DNA from: Dehalococcoidales bacterium
GTDB taxonomy: Bacteria; Chloroflexota; Dehalococcoidia; Dehalococcoidales; Fen-1064
Length of the DNA: 8,257 bases
Assembly: GCA_028712845.1 (NCBI GenBank)
Contig: JAQTPO010000052.1
Span: forward strand, 4,040-12,296
Direction: 5' to 3'
A program made the position numbers and the translations under genes. Below are positions 1-6,641 of this stretch, piece by piece. Below the pieces are notes generated by a model. The model had not been told where the DNA came from and did not search any database. It saw nothing but the letters and a program-made list of their open reading frames with translations. How positions within the stretch are numbered: the first letter of the stretch is position 1; each line of letters begins with the position of its first letter.

Positions 1-16
1 AAGGGCACCGCCCTTC
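1..16 (-). terminator. Possible hairpin terminator downstream of the methyltransferase gene, cut by the window edge
   Basis: AAGGGC (1-6) and GCCCTT (10-15) form a perfect 6-base-pair stem around a 3-base loop. The stem lies 12 bases past the stop codon of the minus-strand gene at 28-567. A U-tract for that strand would fall before position 1, outside the window, so the terminator call cannot be completed. Confidence 0.4.
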
Positions 17-27
17 TTGAGCACCGG

Positions 28-567
28 TCAAGCGCGCGGCAATTTCGGGACAAACATCGGCACACGTTTCTTATAGTCCAGATACGCCTGCCCGAACTTC
101 TTCTCCAGCTCTTTTTCTTCAATAAGTTTGATATACAAGATGTGGACAATGATAAAGAGCGGTATGAAAACGAATAATAATATAAAGGACTGCATTAAAA
201 CGCCAATACCGATAATTACCAGTGTCCAGCCGAGGTGCATCGGATTTCTGACTATGCCATAAAGCCCATCTACAACGATGGTAGGCGGCGGATTAAATGG
301 AATGGGCGAGCCTTTTGTCCGGATGAGCCGCACGATTGTCCAGACCACCATCGGCACGCCGATTGCCAGTAAAACGATGGCAATGGGCAATCTCACCGGC
401 ATCGGTATCGATAATTTCAGCTTCAGGACCCTATCCAGCCAGGGAGCAAGGGCAATCATCACTGCCACAGCGCCATACCAGAAAACTGCGCCTGCCAGCG
501 ACCAGTAAAATCTTTTTCTGCCCCGCCTGGTTGCCACCCGATAGACAAATTCCGCGATGTTATTCAT
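28..567 (-). CDS. Isoprenylcysteine carboxyl methyltransferase (ICMT/PEMT)-like integral membrane protein
   Basis: This 179-residue membrane protein resembles the bacterial ICMT/PEMT-type methyltransferases, which use S-adenosylmethionine at the membrane. Hydrophobic segments lie at about residues 22-44, 58-81 and 112-147; the last is long enough for a helical hairpin. The family signature is in the C-terminal half: GLYGIVRNPMHLG (101-113), matching the usual R-[HN]-P-x-[YH] pattern, then paired glutamates E150/E151 and a tail with F158-G, Y162, Y165 and P170. Bacterial members generally have no known substrate; they are not expected to act on prenylated proteins, and lipids or small molecules are equally possible. 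The ATG start at 567 has only a weak Shine-Dalgarno-like ACGAG upstream. The gene follows pth on the same strand 52 bases downstream, with a palindromic repeat between, so co-transcription is uncertain. The family is fairly sure; the function is not. Confidence 0.75.
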   Translation of the reverse strand: MNNIAEFVYRVATRRGRKRFYWSLAGAVFWYGAVAVMIALAPWLDRVLKLKLSIPMPVRLPIAIVLLAIGVPMVVWTIVRLIRTKGSPIPFNPPPTIVVDGLYGIVRNPMHLGWTLVIIGIGVLMQSFILLFVFIPLFIIVHILYIKLIEEKELEKKFGQAYLDYKKRVPMFVPKLPRA

Positions 568-580
568 ATTTATACTCGTC

Positions 581-622
581 TGGCTCCCGACTTTCGTCGG
601 AATGACAAGCGCTTGCTTGTCA
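581..622. repeat. Two adjacent palindromes between pth and the methyltransferase gene; REP-like
   Basis: CCGA (587-590) and TCGG (597-600) form one short hairpin. TGACAAGC (603-610) and GCTTGTCA (615-622) form a second with an 8-base-pair stem and 4-base loop. The second overlaps the pth stop codon (620-622). The 581-607 segment, TGG..TCCCGA..TCGG..AATGACA, closely resembles 8087-8114 at the other end of the window, so this looks like a degenerate copy of a dispersed palindromic repeat. It may also weaken readthrough from pth, but there is no U-tract. Confidence 0.5.
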
Positions 623-1249
623 CTTTCTGAAATCGGTGCTGTTAAACTTGTTCATTGCGATGGTCAGACCATCTGCAAGCAGCGAATCAAGCGCCTCACT
701 CACACACGGAATGACTTTATCTAATATTTTCTTTTCTTCGGCGGTGAAATCACCGAGCACATAGGAAATCACCCCATCTTCGCCTTTTTGACTCGTCTCT
801 GAACCGTTCGGCCGCCCGATGCCGACGCGCACTCTGACAAATTCCTGATTCCCGTCCAGATGCTCCACGATGGAGTTAATCCCTTTGTGTCCGCCGGAAC
901 TGCCGCCCAGGCGGATACGGATTCTGCCCTGCGGAAGGTCGAGGTCGTCGTGGATGACAATCAGGTTTTCTATTTTCACCTTGTGCTTTCTGACCAGACT
1001 GCCCACGCTGACGCCGCTATTATTCATAAAGGTCTGTGGCTTGGCGAGAACGGTGTCATAGCCGGCGATTCTGCCCTCGGCGATTTTAGCCTGACTGCGG
1101 CTCCGCGCAAAGGTCAGGTTTTGTTTCTGCGCAAAATAGTCGATGCACATAAACCCGATGTTATGCCGGTTGCCGGCGTATTTCGTGCCCGGATTCCCCA
1201 GTCCCACAATCAATCGGGCTTCAGTTTTTCTGTTCCAGAAAGCGGGCAT
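620..1249 (-). CDS. pth: Peptidyl-tRNA hydrolase
   Basis: Pth cleaves the ester bond of peptidyl-tRNAs that drop off ribosomes, releasing tRNA for reuse in the cytoplasm. The 209-residue protein has the normal family length with a short N-terminal extension. The catalytic layout is visible: N19 in GLGNPG, the catalytic histidine H29 in RHNIGF, N76 in TFMNNSG, D101 in HDDLD, and H121 in SGGHKG. These correspond to E. coli N10, H20, N68, D93 and H113. E. coli N114 is replaced by lysine (K122), a substitution I believe occurs in other Pth proteins. The ATG start is supported by AAGAGGA about six bases upstream on the minus strand. A terminator (1364-1401) separates it from the upstream hicAB pair, so it probably has its own promoter near 1313-1318. 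A long plus-strand open frame across it is an antisense shadow. Confidence 0.96.
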   Translation of the reverse strand: MPAFWNRKTEARLIVGLGNPGTKYAGNRHNIGFMCIDYFAQKQNLTFARSRSQAKIAEGRIAGYDTVLAKPQTFMNNSGVSVGSLVRKHKVKIENLIVIHDDLDLPQGRIRIRLGGSSGGHKGINSIVEHLDGNQEFVRVRVGIGRPNGSETSQKGEDGVISYVLGDFTAEEKKILDKVIPCVSEALDSLLADGLTIAMNKFNSTDFRK

Positions 1250-1312
1250 ATAAATCCTCTTACAGATTTTCTCTTGGTATCATTCTATACGTTGTGTCTG
1301 ATATGTGCAATC

Positions 1313-1318
1313 ATTATA
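1313..1318 (-). promoter_or_regulatory. Candidate -10 box for pth
   Basis: A perfect TATAAT lies on the minus strand, about 64 bases upstream of the pth start and downstream of the hicAB terminator. That is where a pth promoter is needed. No good -35 box lies 16-18 bases further upstream; the best is TGCGAA. The call therefore rests on the -10 box and its position only. Confidence 0.35.
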
Positions 1319-1363
1319 TCTAAGAAGACTTTTGTTTCGCAGGATGCTCCGTCGCTCAGACCT

Positions 1364-1401
1364 ATAAATAATAAAAAGGGCAGGCTCATCACCTACCCTT
1401 T
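1364..1401 (-). terminator. Rho-independent terminator of the hicA-hicB operon
   Basis: Read on the minus strand, AAAGGGTAGG and CCTGCCCTTT pair as a 10-base-pair stem around the loop TGATGAG, followed by the T-rich tail TTATTATTTAT. The one non-Watson-Crick position is a U-G wobble on the minus-strand RNA but would be a C-A mismatch on the plus-strand RNA. The hairpin therefore belongs to the minus strand. It lies 67 bases past the hicB stop and insulates pth from the toxin-antitoxin transcript. Confidence 0.75.
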
Positions 1402-1467
1402 ATAGCTTATCCTGAATTATCCCCTCAGAGGATTTCTTTTAAAAATGCTATTTGAATTACAACAATT

Positions 1468-1713
1468 CTAACTAACCCCGGCTAGCGTTGTATTCTTGAT
1501 TGTAACAGTAGGATTAGGATTTCGTTTTGGGATGGATATTTTGCGCTCCTTAAGTAGAGATAGATGTTCTTCCATTCCCCACTTAGCCTTGTACAGGCAG
1601 TCTTCTACAGAGTTACCTACACCGGTAAAACCCTCCAGGTCAGGTGAATAGAAAGCAAAGAATGTAGGGTCTTCAGTTGCTTCAATAACCAGAGAATACT
1701 TTAAGTCTAACAT
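1468..1713 (-). CDS. hicB: HicB-family antitoxin (single-domain)
   Basis: This 81-residue protein matches the HicB-like antitoxin fold, a degraded RNase H-like domain that binds and neutralises HicA. The diagnostic stretch is FFAFYSPDLEGFTGVG at residues 18-33, then SVEDCLYKAKWGMEEHL (35-51), and a basic, proline-rich segment ending in PTVTI (68-72). It is too short to hold a separate ribbon-helix-helix or HTH DNA-binding domain, so promoter control by this protein alone is not evident. A strong AGGAGG-type ribosome site lies just upstream of the ATG, within the 12-base gap after the hicA stop. This suggests the antitoxin is translated efficiently compared with the toxin. The gene order is hicA then hicB, with a terminator downstream. 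I am confident of the family; activity is inferred. Confidence 0.85.
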   Translation of the reverse strand: MLDLKYSLVIEATEDPTFFAFYSPDLEGFTGVGNSVEDCLYKAKWGMEEHLSLLKERKISIPKRNPNPTVTIKNTTLAGVS

Positions 1714-1725
1714 TATTTCCCCTCC

Positions 1726-1911
1726 TCACTTCAATCCGGCAGCTTTCAAAATAGCGTTACATGTTCCAGTGGGAATCTCTTTTGACCCGTGATAGTCCAC
1801 ACGAATTAACTTATTATAACCTGATTTCCCGTAGTAACGAACCGAGCCTTTTTCTTTGACTACCTCAAAGCCGCTGTGTTCCAGAAGTCTGACCAATTCG
1901 CTGAACTTCAC
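1726..1911 (-). CDS. hicA: HicA-family toxin-like protein lacking the usual catalytic histidine
   Basis: HicA toxins are small double-stranded-RNA-binding-fold proteins that cleave mRNA. This 61-residue protein has the family frame: MKFSELVRLLEHSGFEVV (1-18), the KGS turn (21-23), a beta region with YHGSKEIPTGT (40-50), and the C-terminal helix NAILKAAGLK (52-61). In active HicA proteins the position after the glycine-serine turn is normally histidine (GSH); here it is valine (G22-S23-V24). H41 is the only other histidine besides H12. The protein may be an inactive or altered variant, or may use another residue. The start codon is GTG (1909-1911), supported by GGAG five bases upstream. It is the first gene of a two-gene operon with hicB, 12 bases apart. 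The family call is firm; toxin activity is doubtful. Confidence 0.82.
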   Translation of the reverse strand: MKFSELVRLLEHSGFEVVKEKGSVRYYGKSGYNKLIRVDYHGSKEIPTGTCNAILKAAGLK

Positions 1912-1937
1912 TGTTTCTCCGTTGTTATATACGTACT

Positions 1938-1984
1938 ACCATGGCAGACACCATGATTATAGCATTACAAAAGTAACATGGCTA
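1938..1984 (-). promoter_or_regulatory. Candidate hicAB promoter with internal palindrome and repeated ACCATG motif
   Basis: On the minus strand there is a -35-like TAGCCA (plus 1979-1984), a 17-base spacer, and TATAAT (plus 1956-1961) with an extended TGC just before it. The spacer holds the palindrome TTACAAAAGTAA (1965-1976). Two copies of ACCATG (1938-1943 and 1950-1955) repeat with a 12-base period over the expected transcription start. Both are possible operator sites. The predicted leader to the GTG start is about 35-40 bases. Confidence 0.55.
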
Positions 1985-2024
1985 TATGTGCATCCCGATA
2001 TCACTGGACACAAAGCATGGGGAC

Positions 2025-2036
2025 GAAGGTACCTTC
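2025..2036. repeat. Perfect 12-base palindrome just past the ligA stop
   Basis: GAAGGTACCTTC is a perfect self-complementary palindrome ending three bases from the ligA stop codon (2039-2041). It has no loop and no U-tract on either strand, so it is a poor terminator. It could be a protein-binding site or a relic of a mobile-element end. Confidence 0.4.
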
Positions 2037-2038
2037 AC

Positions 2039-4114
<2,076 letters not shown>

Positions 4115-4131
4115 CTAACATAAAACAAGGA

Positions 4132-4150
4132 GAGGAGCTTAAAGCTCCCC
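4132..4150. repeat. Hairpin-forming repeat, left copy flanking the AT-rich cassette
   Basis: GGAGCTT (4134-4140) and AAGCTCC (4142-4148) form a palindrome around a single A. The 19 bases from 4132 match 6484-6502 at 17 positions in the same orientation. No U-tract follows on the plus strand, and the copy lies between divergent genes, so it has no obvious transcript to terminate. Confidence 0.5.
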
Positions 4151-4187
4151 CGCACACACAATTATTATTACCCAAATATAAGAATGT

Positions 4188-4216
4188 TTGATTACTTTCT
4201 TACGAAGTAGTAAAAT
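4188..4216 (+). promoter_or_regulatory. Candidate promoter and operator of the ImmA-like/DUF4411 operon
   Basis: TTGATT (4188-4193), a 17-base spacer and TAAAAT (4211-4216) make a good sigma-70-type promoter, about 43 bases before the ATG at 4259. An imperfect inverted repeat occupies the spacer: TTACT (4192-4196) and TTC (4197-4199) face GAA (4204-4206) and AGTAA (4209-4213). A regulator bound there would block RNA polymerase. The XRE-type domain of the first gene product is the natural candidate for that regulator. Confidence 0.55.
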
Positions 4217-4258
4217 CAACGTAAAATACGGCTGGTTACTATGGGATGATTAATTATT

Positions 4259-5470
4259 ATGGTAGTAAGAGATATTCCTGTTAATCATAATATTTTACTG
4301 TGGGCAAGAAAGGAGGCTAATTTGTCTCCGGCACGTGCTGCTATAAAAGCTCATATTAAAGATTTGAAAGCTCGTGGTGAAAAGGATACTTTACCATCTG
4401 CTACTAGACTTGAAAGATGGGAAAATGGGACTGATATACCTTCTTTCACACAATTAGAGAATTTAGCAAAGGCTTATAGGCGTCCTGTGTTAACATTCTT
4501 CTTGACAAAACCCCCTATCAAACAGACACGTATTAGAGACTTCCGTACTATAGGCAACCAAAGTATAGATTCAGAATCTTTTAGTTCTGAGTTTTCTGCT
4601 TTATTACGTCGGATTGAATCTCTTCAGCTCAGCTTACACGATTTAATTCAACTTTCTGGTTCCAAACCACTACCATTTGTCGGGAGTGTAGAAATAAATG
4701 TACCTGTTAACCGAATAGTCCAAAATATACGCACTACGCTTGATTATTCTTTGGATGCACAAAAGAGGGCTGGAAATAGTGATAAACTATTTTCTGACAT
4801 TAGAATAAAAGCTGAGGAAAAAGGACTTTTCATCCTTCTTGAAGGCAATCTTGGTAGCTATCATAGCGATATTGAACCAGATGTTTTCCGAGGGGTCTCT
4901 ATTAGTGATAATTTAGCTCCTTTAATCGTTGTGAATCCAAATGATTCTAAAACCGCTAGAATTTTCACTTTAATTCATGAGATTTGCCATATTTGGCTAG
5001 GTGATACAGGTGTATCTAATTGGATTAGCCTTAATACCGATACCAAATCTATCTTCCAGAACGAGCTTGTCTGTGATCGAGTTGCGGCAGAATTTCTTGT
5101 TCCTCATGATGACTTGGTAAAAGAATGGCAGCAACTAGGCATTGGCAATATCGATAACAAGATACAGCTTATATCCGATATTTATGCTGTCAGTACAATT
5201 GTCGTTGCGAGAAGAATTTTTGAATTGGGATATATAGAAAGGGATTATTATTGGAATTATTATAACCAATGCAAAAGCGAATGGGACAAGCTTAAAGAAA
5301 CCATACACCAAAAGAAAAATGTCCCAAGTTATAGAAACAGGATGCGTAGTAGGCTCGGCAACAGACTCATATCGACGGTCATGGGTGCAGCAAGAGAAGG
5401 GAAAATATCTGACTTGGAAGCCTCGCGACTGCTAAGTGTGAAAATAAATCACTTTGACGATATTAGTTAA
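4259..5470 (+). CDS. XRE-type HTH plus ImmA/IrrE-family zinc metallopeptidase
   Basis: This 403-residue protein joins an N-terminal XRE-like helix-turn-helix region (about residues 10-80, with LERWENGTDIPSFTQLENLA at 51-70) to a COG2856 (ImmA/IrrE) gluzincin-like domain. The zinc site is visible: HEICH with H240, E241 and H244, and the third ligand probably E269 in NELVCDRVAAEFLVP. A C-terminal segment (about 367-403, GNRL..TVMGAAREGKISDLEASRLL) recurs in this class of long ImmA/XRE proteins. Relatives cut repressors: ImmA cleaves the ICEBs1 repressor and IrrE/PprI cleaves DdrO. Here the same chain may be both DNA-binding regulator and protease, or the antitoxin for the PIN-like protein encoded next. 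Only a weak site, GGGATGA, precedes the ATG. The gene is visibly more AT-rich than ligA, suggesting transfer. The domain call is firm; its target is unknown. Confidence 0.9.
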   Translation: MVVRDIPVNHNILLWARKEANLSPARAAIKAHIKDLKARGEKDTLPSATRLERWENGTDIPSFTQLENLAKAYRRPVLTFFLTKPPIKQTRIRDFRTIGNQSIDSESFSSEFSALLRRIESLQLSLHDLIQLSGSKPLPFVGSVEINVPVNRIVQNIRTTLDYSLDAQKRAGNSDKLFSDIRIKAEEKGLFILLEGNLGSYHSDIEPDVFRGVSISDNLAPLIVVNPNDSKTARIFTLIHEICHIWLGDTGVSNWISLNTDTKSIFQNELVCDRVAAEFLVPHDDLVKEWQQLGIGNIDNKIQLISDIYAVSTIVVARRIFELGYIERDYYWNYYNQCKSEWDKLKETIHQKKNVPSYRNRMRSRLGNRLISTVMGAAREGKISDLEASRLLSVKINHFDDIS

Positions 5471-5471
5471 T

Positions 5472-5954
5472 ATGACTGATACAAAATTTATTATTGATGC
5501 AGACGCTCTGATACATGCCTACCGTTATGATTTTCCTCCAGATGGTAATCATGGCGGCTTTTGGACATGGTTAAATGCTCTTGCTCAAACAGTTGACATA
5601 GTGATACCTGAATCAGTTATTCGAGAAATCAATGCAGGGAATGATGGGCTCGCTGCCTTACTACATCAATTAACTAACTTGAAAAATGAAGCTAGTCTAA
5701 ATTGCATAAGAACAATACCTCAAGTCTTACAAGCTTACGGTGATTTAACCGAGATTGACATGGACTTTATTGGTAATAAAGCTGACCCATACGTTATAGC
5801 CCATGCCATTGATATGAATGCCACTGTGGTCACAAATGAGATCCCTCAACCTGGTCTTACTATCCCTAGGAATAAAAAAATACCAGATATTTGTGCGAGT
5901 CTTCATGTCAATTATGTAAGATATCCGCATTTTATTTGGGAAATGCACCAGTAA
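5472..5954 (+). CDS. DUF4411 family PIN-like protein, probable toxin-type nuclease
   Basis: This 160-residue protein matches DUF4411, a family related to PIN-domain RNases. PIN-type acidic positions are visible: D9 and D11 in FIIDADALI, E47 and E52 in PESVIREI, D105 in KADPYVIAHA, and E123 after the VVTNE strand. A conserved KIPDICASLHVNYV tail (136-149) completes the fold. PIN toxins such as VapC cleave RNA using Mg2+ held by these acidic residues; activity here is inferred. I chose the ATG at 5472 rather than an in-frame TTG at 5454. The ATG comes one base after the peptidase stop (TAA-T-ATG), which fits translational coupling, and the alternative overlaps the upstream gene. There is no Shine-Dalgarno of its own, so its translation may depend on the upstream gene. 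The AT-rich base composition is shared with the peptidase gene. Confidence 0.85.
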   Translation: MTDTKFIIDADALIHAYRYDFPPDGNHGGFWTWLNALAQTVDIVIPESVIREINAGNDGLAALLHQLTNLKNEASLNCIRTIPQVLQAYGDLTEIDMDFIGNKADPYVIAHAIDMNATVVTNEIPQPGLTIPRNKKIPDICASLHVNYVRYPHFIWEMHQ

Positions 5955-6023
5955 TTTAAACTGTCTATTTATTACTATTCTCCTATCTTCCTCCTACGTC
6001 TATTGACATCCTTAAACTTCCCC

Positions 6024-6061
6024 TTGTGCCATTATCTTAAAATTTCTGCTATAATTCTGGT
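6024..6061 (+). promoter_or_regulatory. Candidate promoter of the hicB-hicA operon (extended -10)
   Basis: TGCTATAAT (6047-6055) is an extended -10 box. GTGCCA (6026-6031) at 18 bases spacing, or TTGTGC (6024-6029) at 20, could serve as -35. Transcription would start near 6062, about 20 bases before the first possible ATG. The 15 bases from 6047 match the hicAB promoter at plus 1950-1964 (reverse strand) at 13 positions. Confidence 0.55.
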
Positions 6062-6081
6062 AAATGTAATCACAGGCAGGC

Positions 6082-6282
6082 ATGATTAATATGGAAAAAA
6101 TTAAGTTCGTCTATTATCAGGAAAACAACTTCTGGATTGGATGGCTCGACGAATATCCCGACTACCGGACACAGGGCTCAACACTTGAAGAACTTAAAGA
6201 GAACCTGATAGACATTTACGAGGACATCACCACCGGTAAGGTTCCCCATGTACGAAAATATGGGGAATTAGTAATCGGATGA
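6082..6282 (+). CDS. hicB: HicB-family antitoxin, second locus
   Basis: This 66-residue protein matches compact HicB-like antitoxins that pair with HicA toxins. The core reads FWIGWLDEYPDYRTQGSTLEELKENL (residues 18-43), with the tight glycine turn after the TQG motif that marks the fold, and it ends in HVRKYGELVIG. It has no added DNA-binding domain. The first ATG (6082) has AGG five bases upstream (6074-6076). The ATG at 6091 has another AGG at ten bases (6078-6080) and fits my memory of relatives that begin near MEKIKFVY, so the start is ambiguous by three codons. Its stop overlaps the start of the toxin gene by four bases (ATGA). Its sequence and gene order (antitoxin first) differ from the locus at 1468-1911, so it is not a recent duplicate. 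Confidence 0.82.
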   Translation: MINMEKIKFVYYQENNFWIGWLDEYPDYRTQGSTLEELKENLIDIYEDITTGKVPHVRKYGELVIG

Positions 6283-6455
6283 AACGAGTCGAGCTCATTA
6301 AAAAAATTGAGGGTATGGGATGTATTTTTGTCCGTCACGGCGGTAAACATGACTGGTATCAGAACAAGAATACAATGATATCACAACCAGTTCCGAGACA
6401 TCGTGAAATAAATGATACGCTGGCAAAACACATTCTAAAACTGCTTGGTGATTAG
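6279..6455 (+). CDS. hicA: HicA-family toxin, second locus (58 residues)
   Basis: This very short gene encodes 58 residues beginning MKRVELIKKIEGMGC. It has the HicA signature GGKHDWYQN (21-29) with H24 in the position of the catalytic histidine, then QPVPRHREINDTLAKHIL (36-53). HicA proteins are ribosome-independent mRNA interferases, so this one looks catalytically intact, unlike the one at 1726-1911. Its ATG (6279-6281) overlaps the hicB stop (6280-6282) as ATGA, so translation is probably coupled to the antitoxin. No independent ribosome site is evident. A strong hairpin terminator lies 28 bases downstream. Gene finders with a 60-residue cutoff would miss it. The family call rests on motif and neighbour together. 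Confidence 0.85.
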   Translation: MKRVELIKKIEGMGCIFVRHGGKHDWYQNKNTMISQPVPRHREINDTLAKHILKLLGD

Positions 6456-6482
6456 ACAGGTCAATTAGTATCGGATCAGCTG

Positions 6483-6517
6483 GGAGGAGATTAAAGCTCT
6501 CCTCCTTCTTTTACTTT
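6483..6517 (+). terminator. Rho-independent terminator of the hicB-hicA operon
   Basis: GGAGGAGA (6483-6490) and TCTCCTCC (6498-6505) form a perfect 8-base-pair stem around a 7-base loop, followed by TTCTTTTACTTT. It lies just downstream of hicA and closes the accessory block. Bases 6484-6502 resemble 4132-4150 at 17 of 19 positions. Confidence 0.75.
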
Positions 6518-6540
6518 AATAGTATCCATCAAAAACCCCC

Positions 6541-6569
6541 TTGTGCCTGATAGGGATTTACAGTAAACT
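6541..6569 (+). promoter_or_regulatory. Weak candidate promoter for the DUF1015 gene
   Basis: TTGTGC (6541-6546) and TAAACT (6564-6569) are 17 bases apart, between the hicBA terminator and the DUF1015 start. Both boxes are poor matches to consensus, so this is suggested mainly by position. Confidence 0.25.
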
Positions 6570-6597
6570 AATTGTGGGAAATTAAAATCCCTCTCAA

Positions 6598-6618
6598 TCT
6601 CCCTTTGCGAAAGGGAGA
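6598..6618. repeat. Perfect 9-base-pair hairpin in the DUF1015 leader
   Basis: TCTCCCTTT (6598-6606) and AAAGGGAGA (6610-6618) pair around GCG. It ends 23 bases before the DUF1015 ATG, leaving the GGGGG ribosome site (6632-6636) free. No U-tract follows. The sequence looks like the dispersed CTCCCTTT-type palindromes common in some genomes. It could alternatively stabilise the leader RNA. Confidence 0.5.
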
Positions 6619-6641
6619 GGTTTAGGTTTTCGGGGGTAAAT

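Noticed and set aside
1113..1127. Possible loss of function in Pth because E. coli N114 is lysine here
   Set aside because: All other catalytic positions are intact, and I believe a lysine after this histidine occurs in other bacterial Pth proteins, so it is probably ordinary variation.
860..1405. 181-codon open frame on the plus strand across pth
   Set aside because: It is antisense to a clear pth gene with all catalytic residues, resembles no family I know, and runs through the hicAB terminator.
5454..5471. Upstream TTG start for the DUF4411 gene
   Set aside because: It would overlap the peptidase gene and add six residues before the natural N-terminus. The ATG one base after the stop is a better start.
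5745..5948. 67-codon minus-strand frame within the DUF4411 gene
   Set aside because: It is antisense to the DUF4411 frame, with no motif and no ribosome site.
6598..6618. Riboswitch in the DUF1015 leader
   Set aside because: A single simple hairpin with no conserved aptamer elements and no terminator or anti-terminator alternative.
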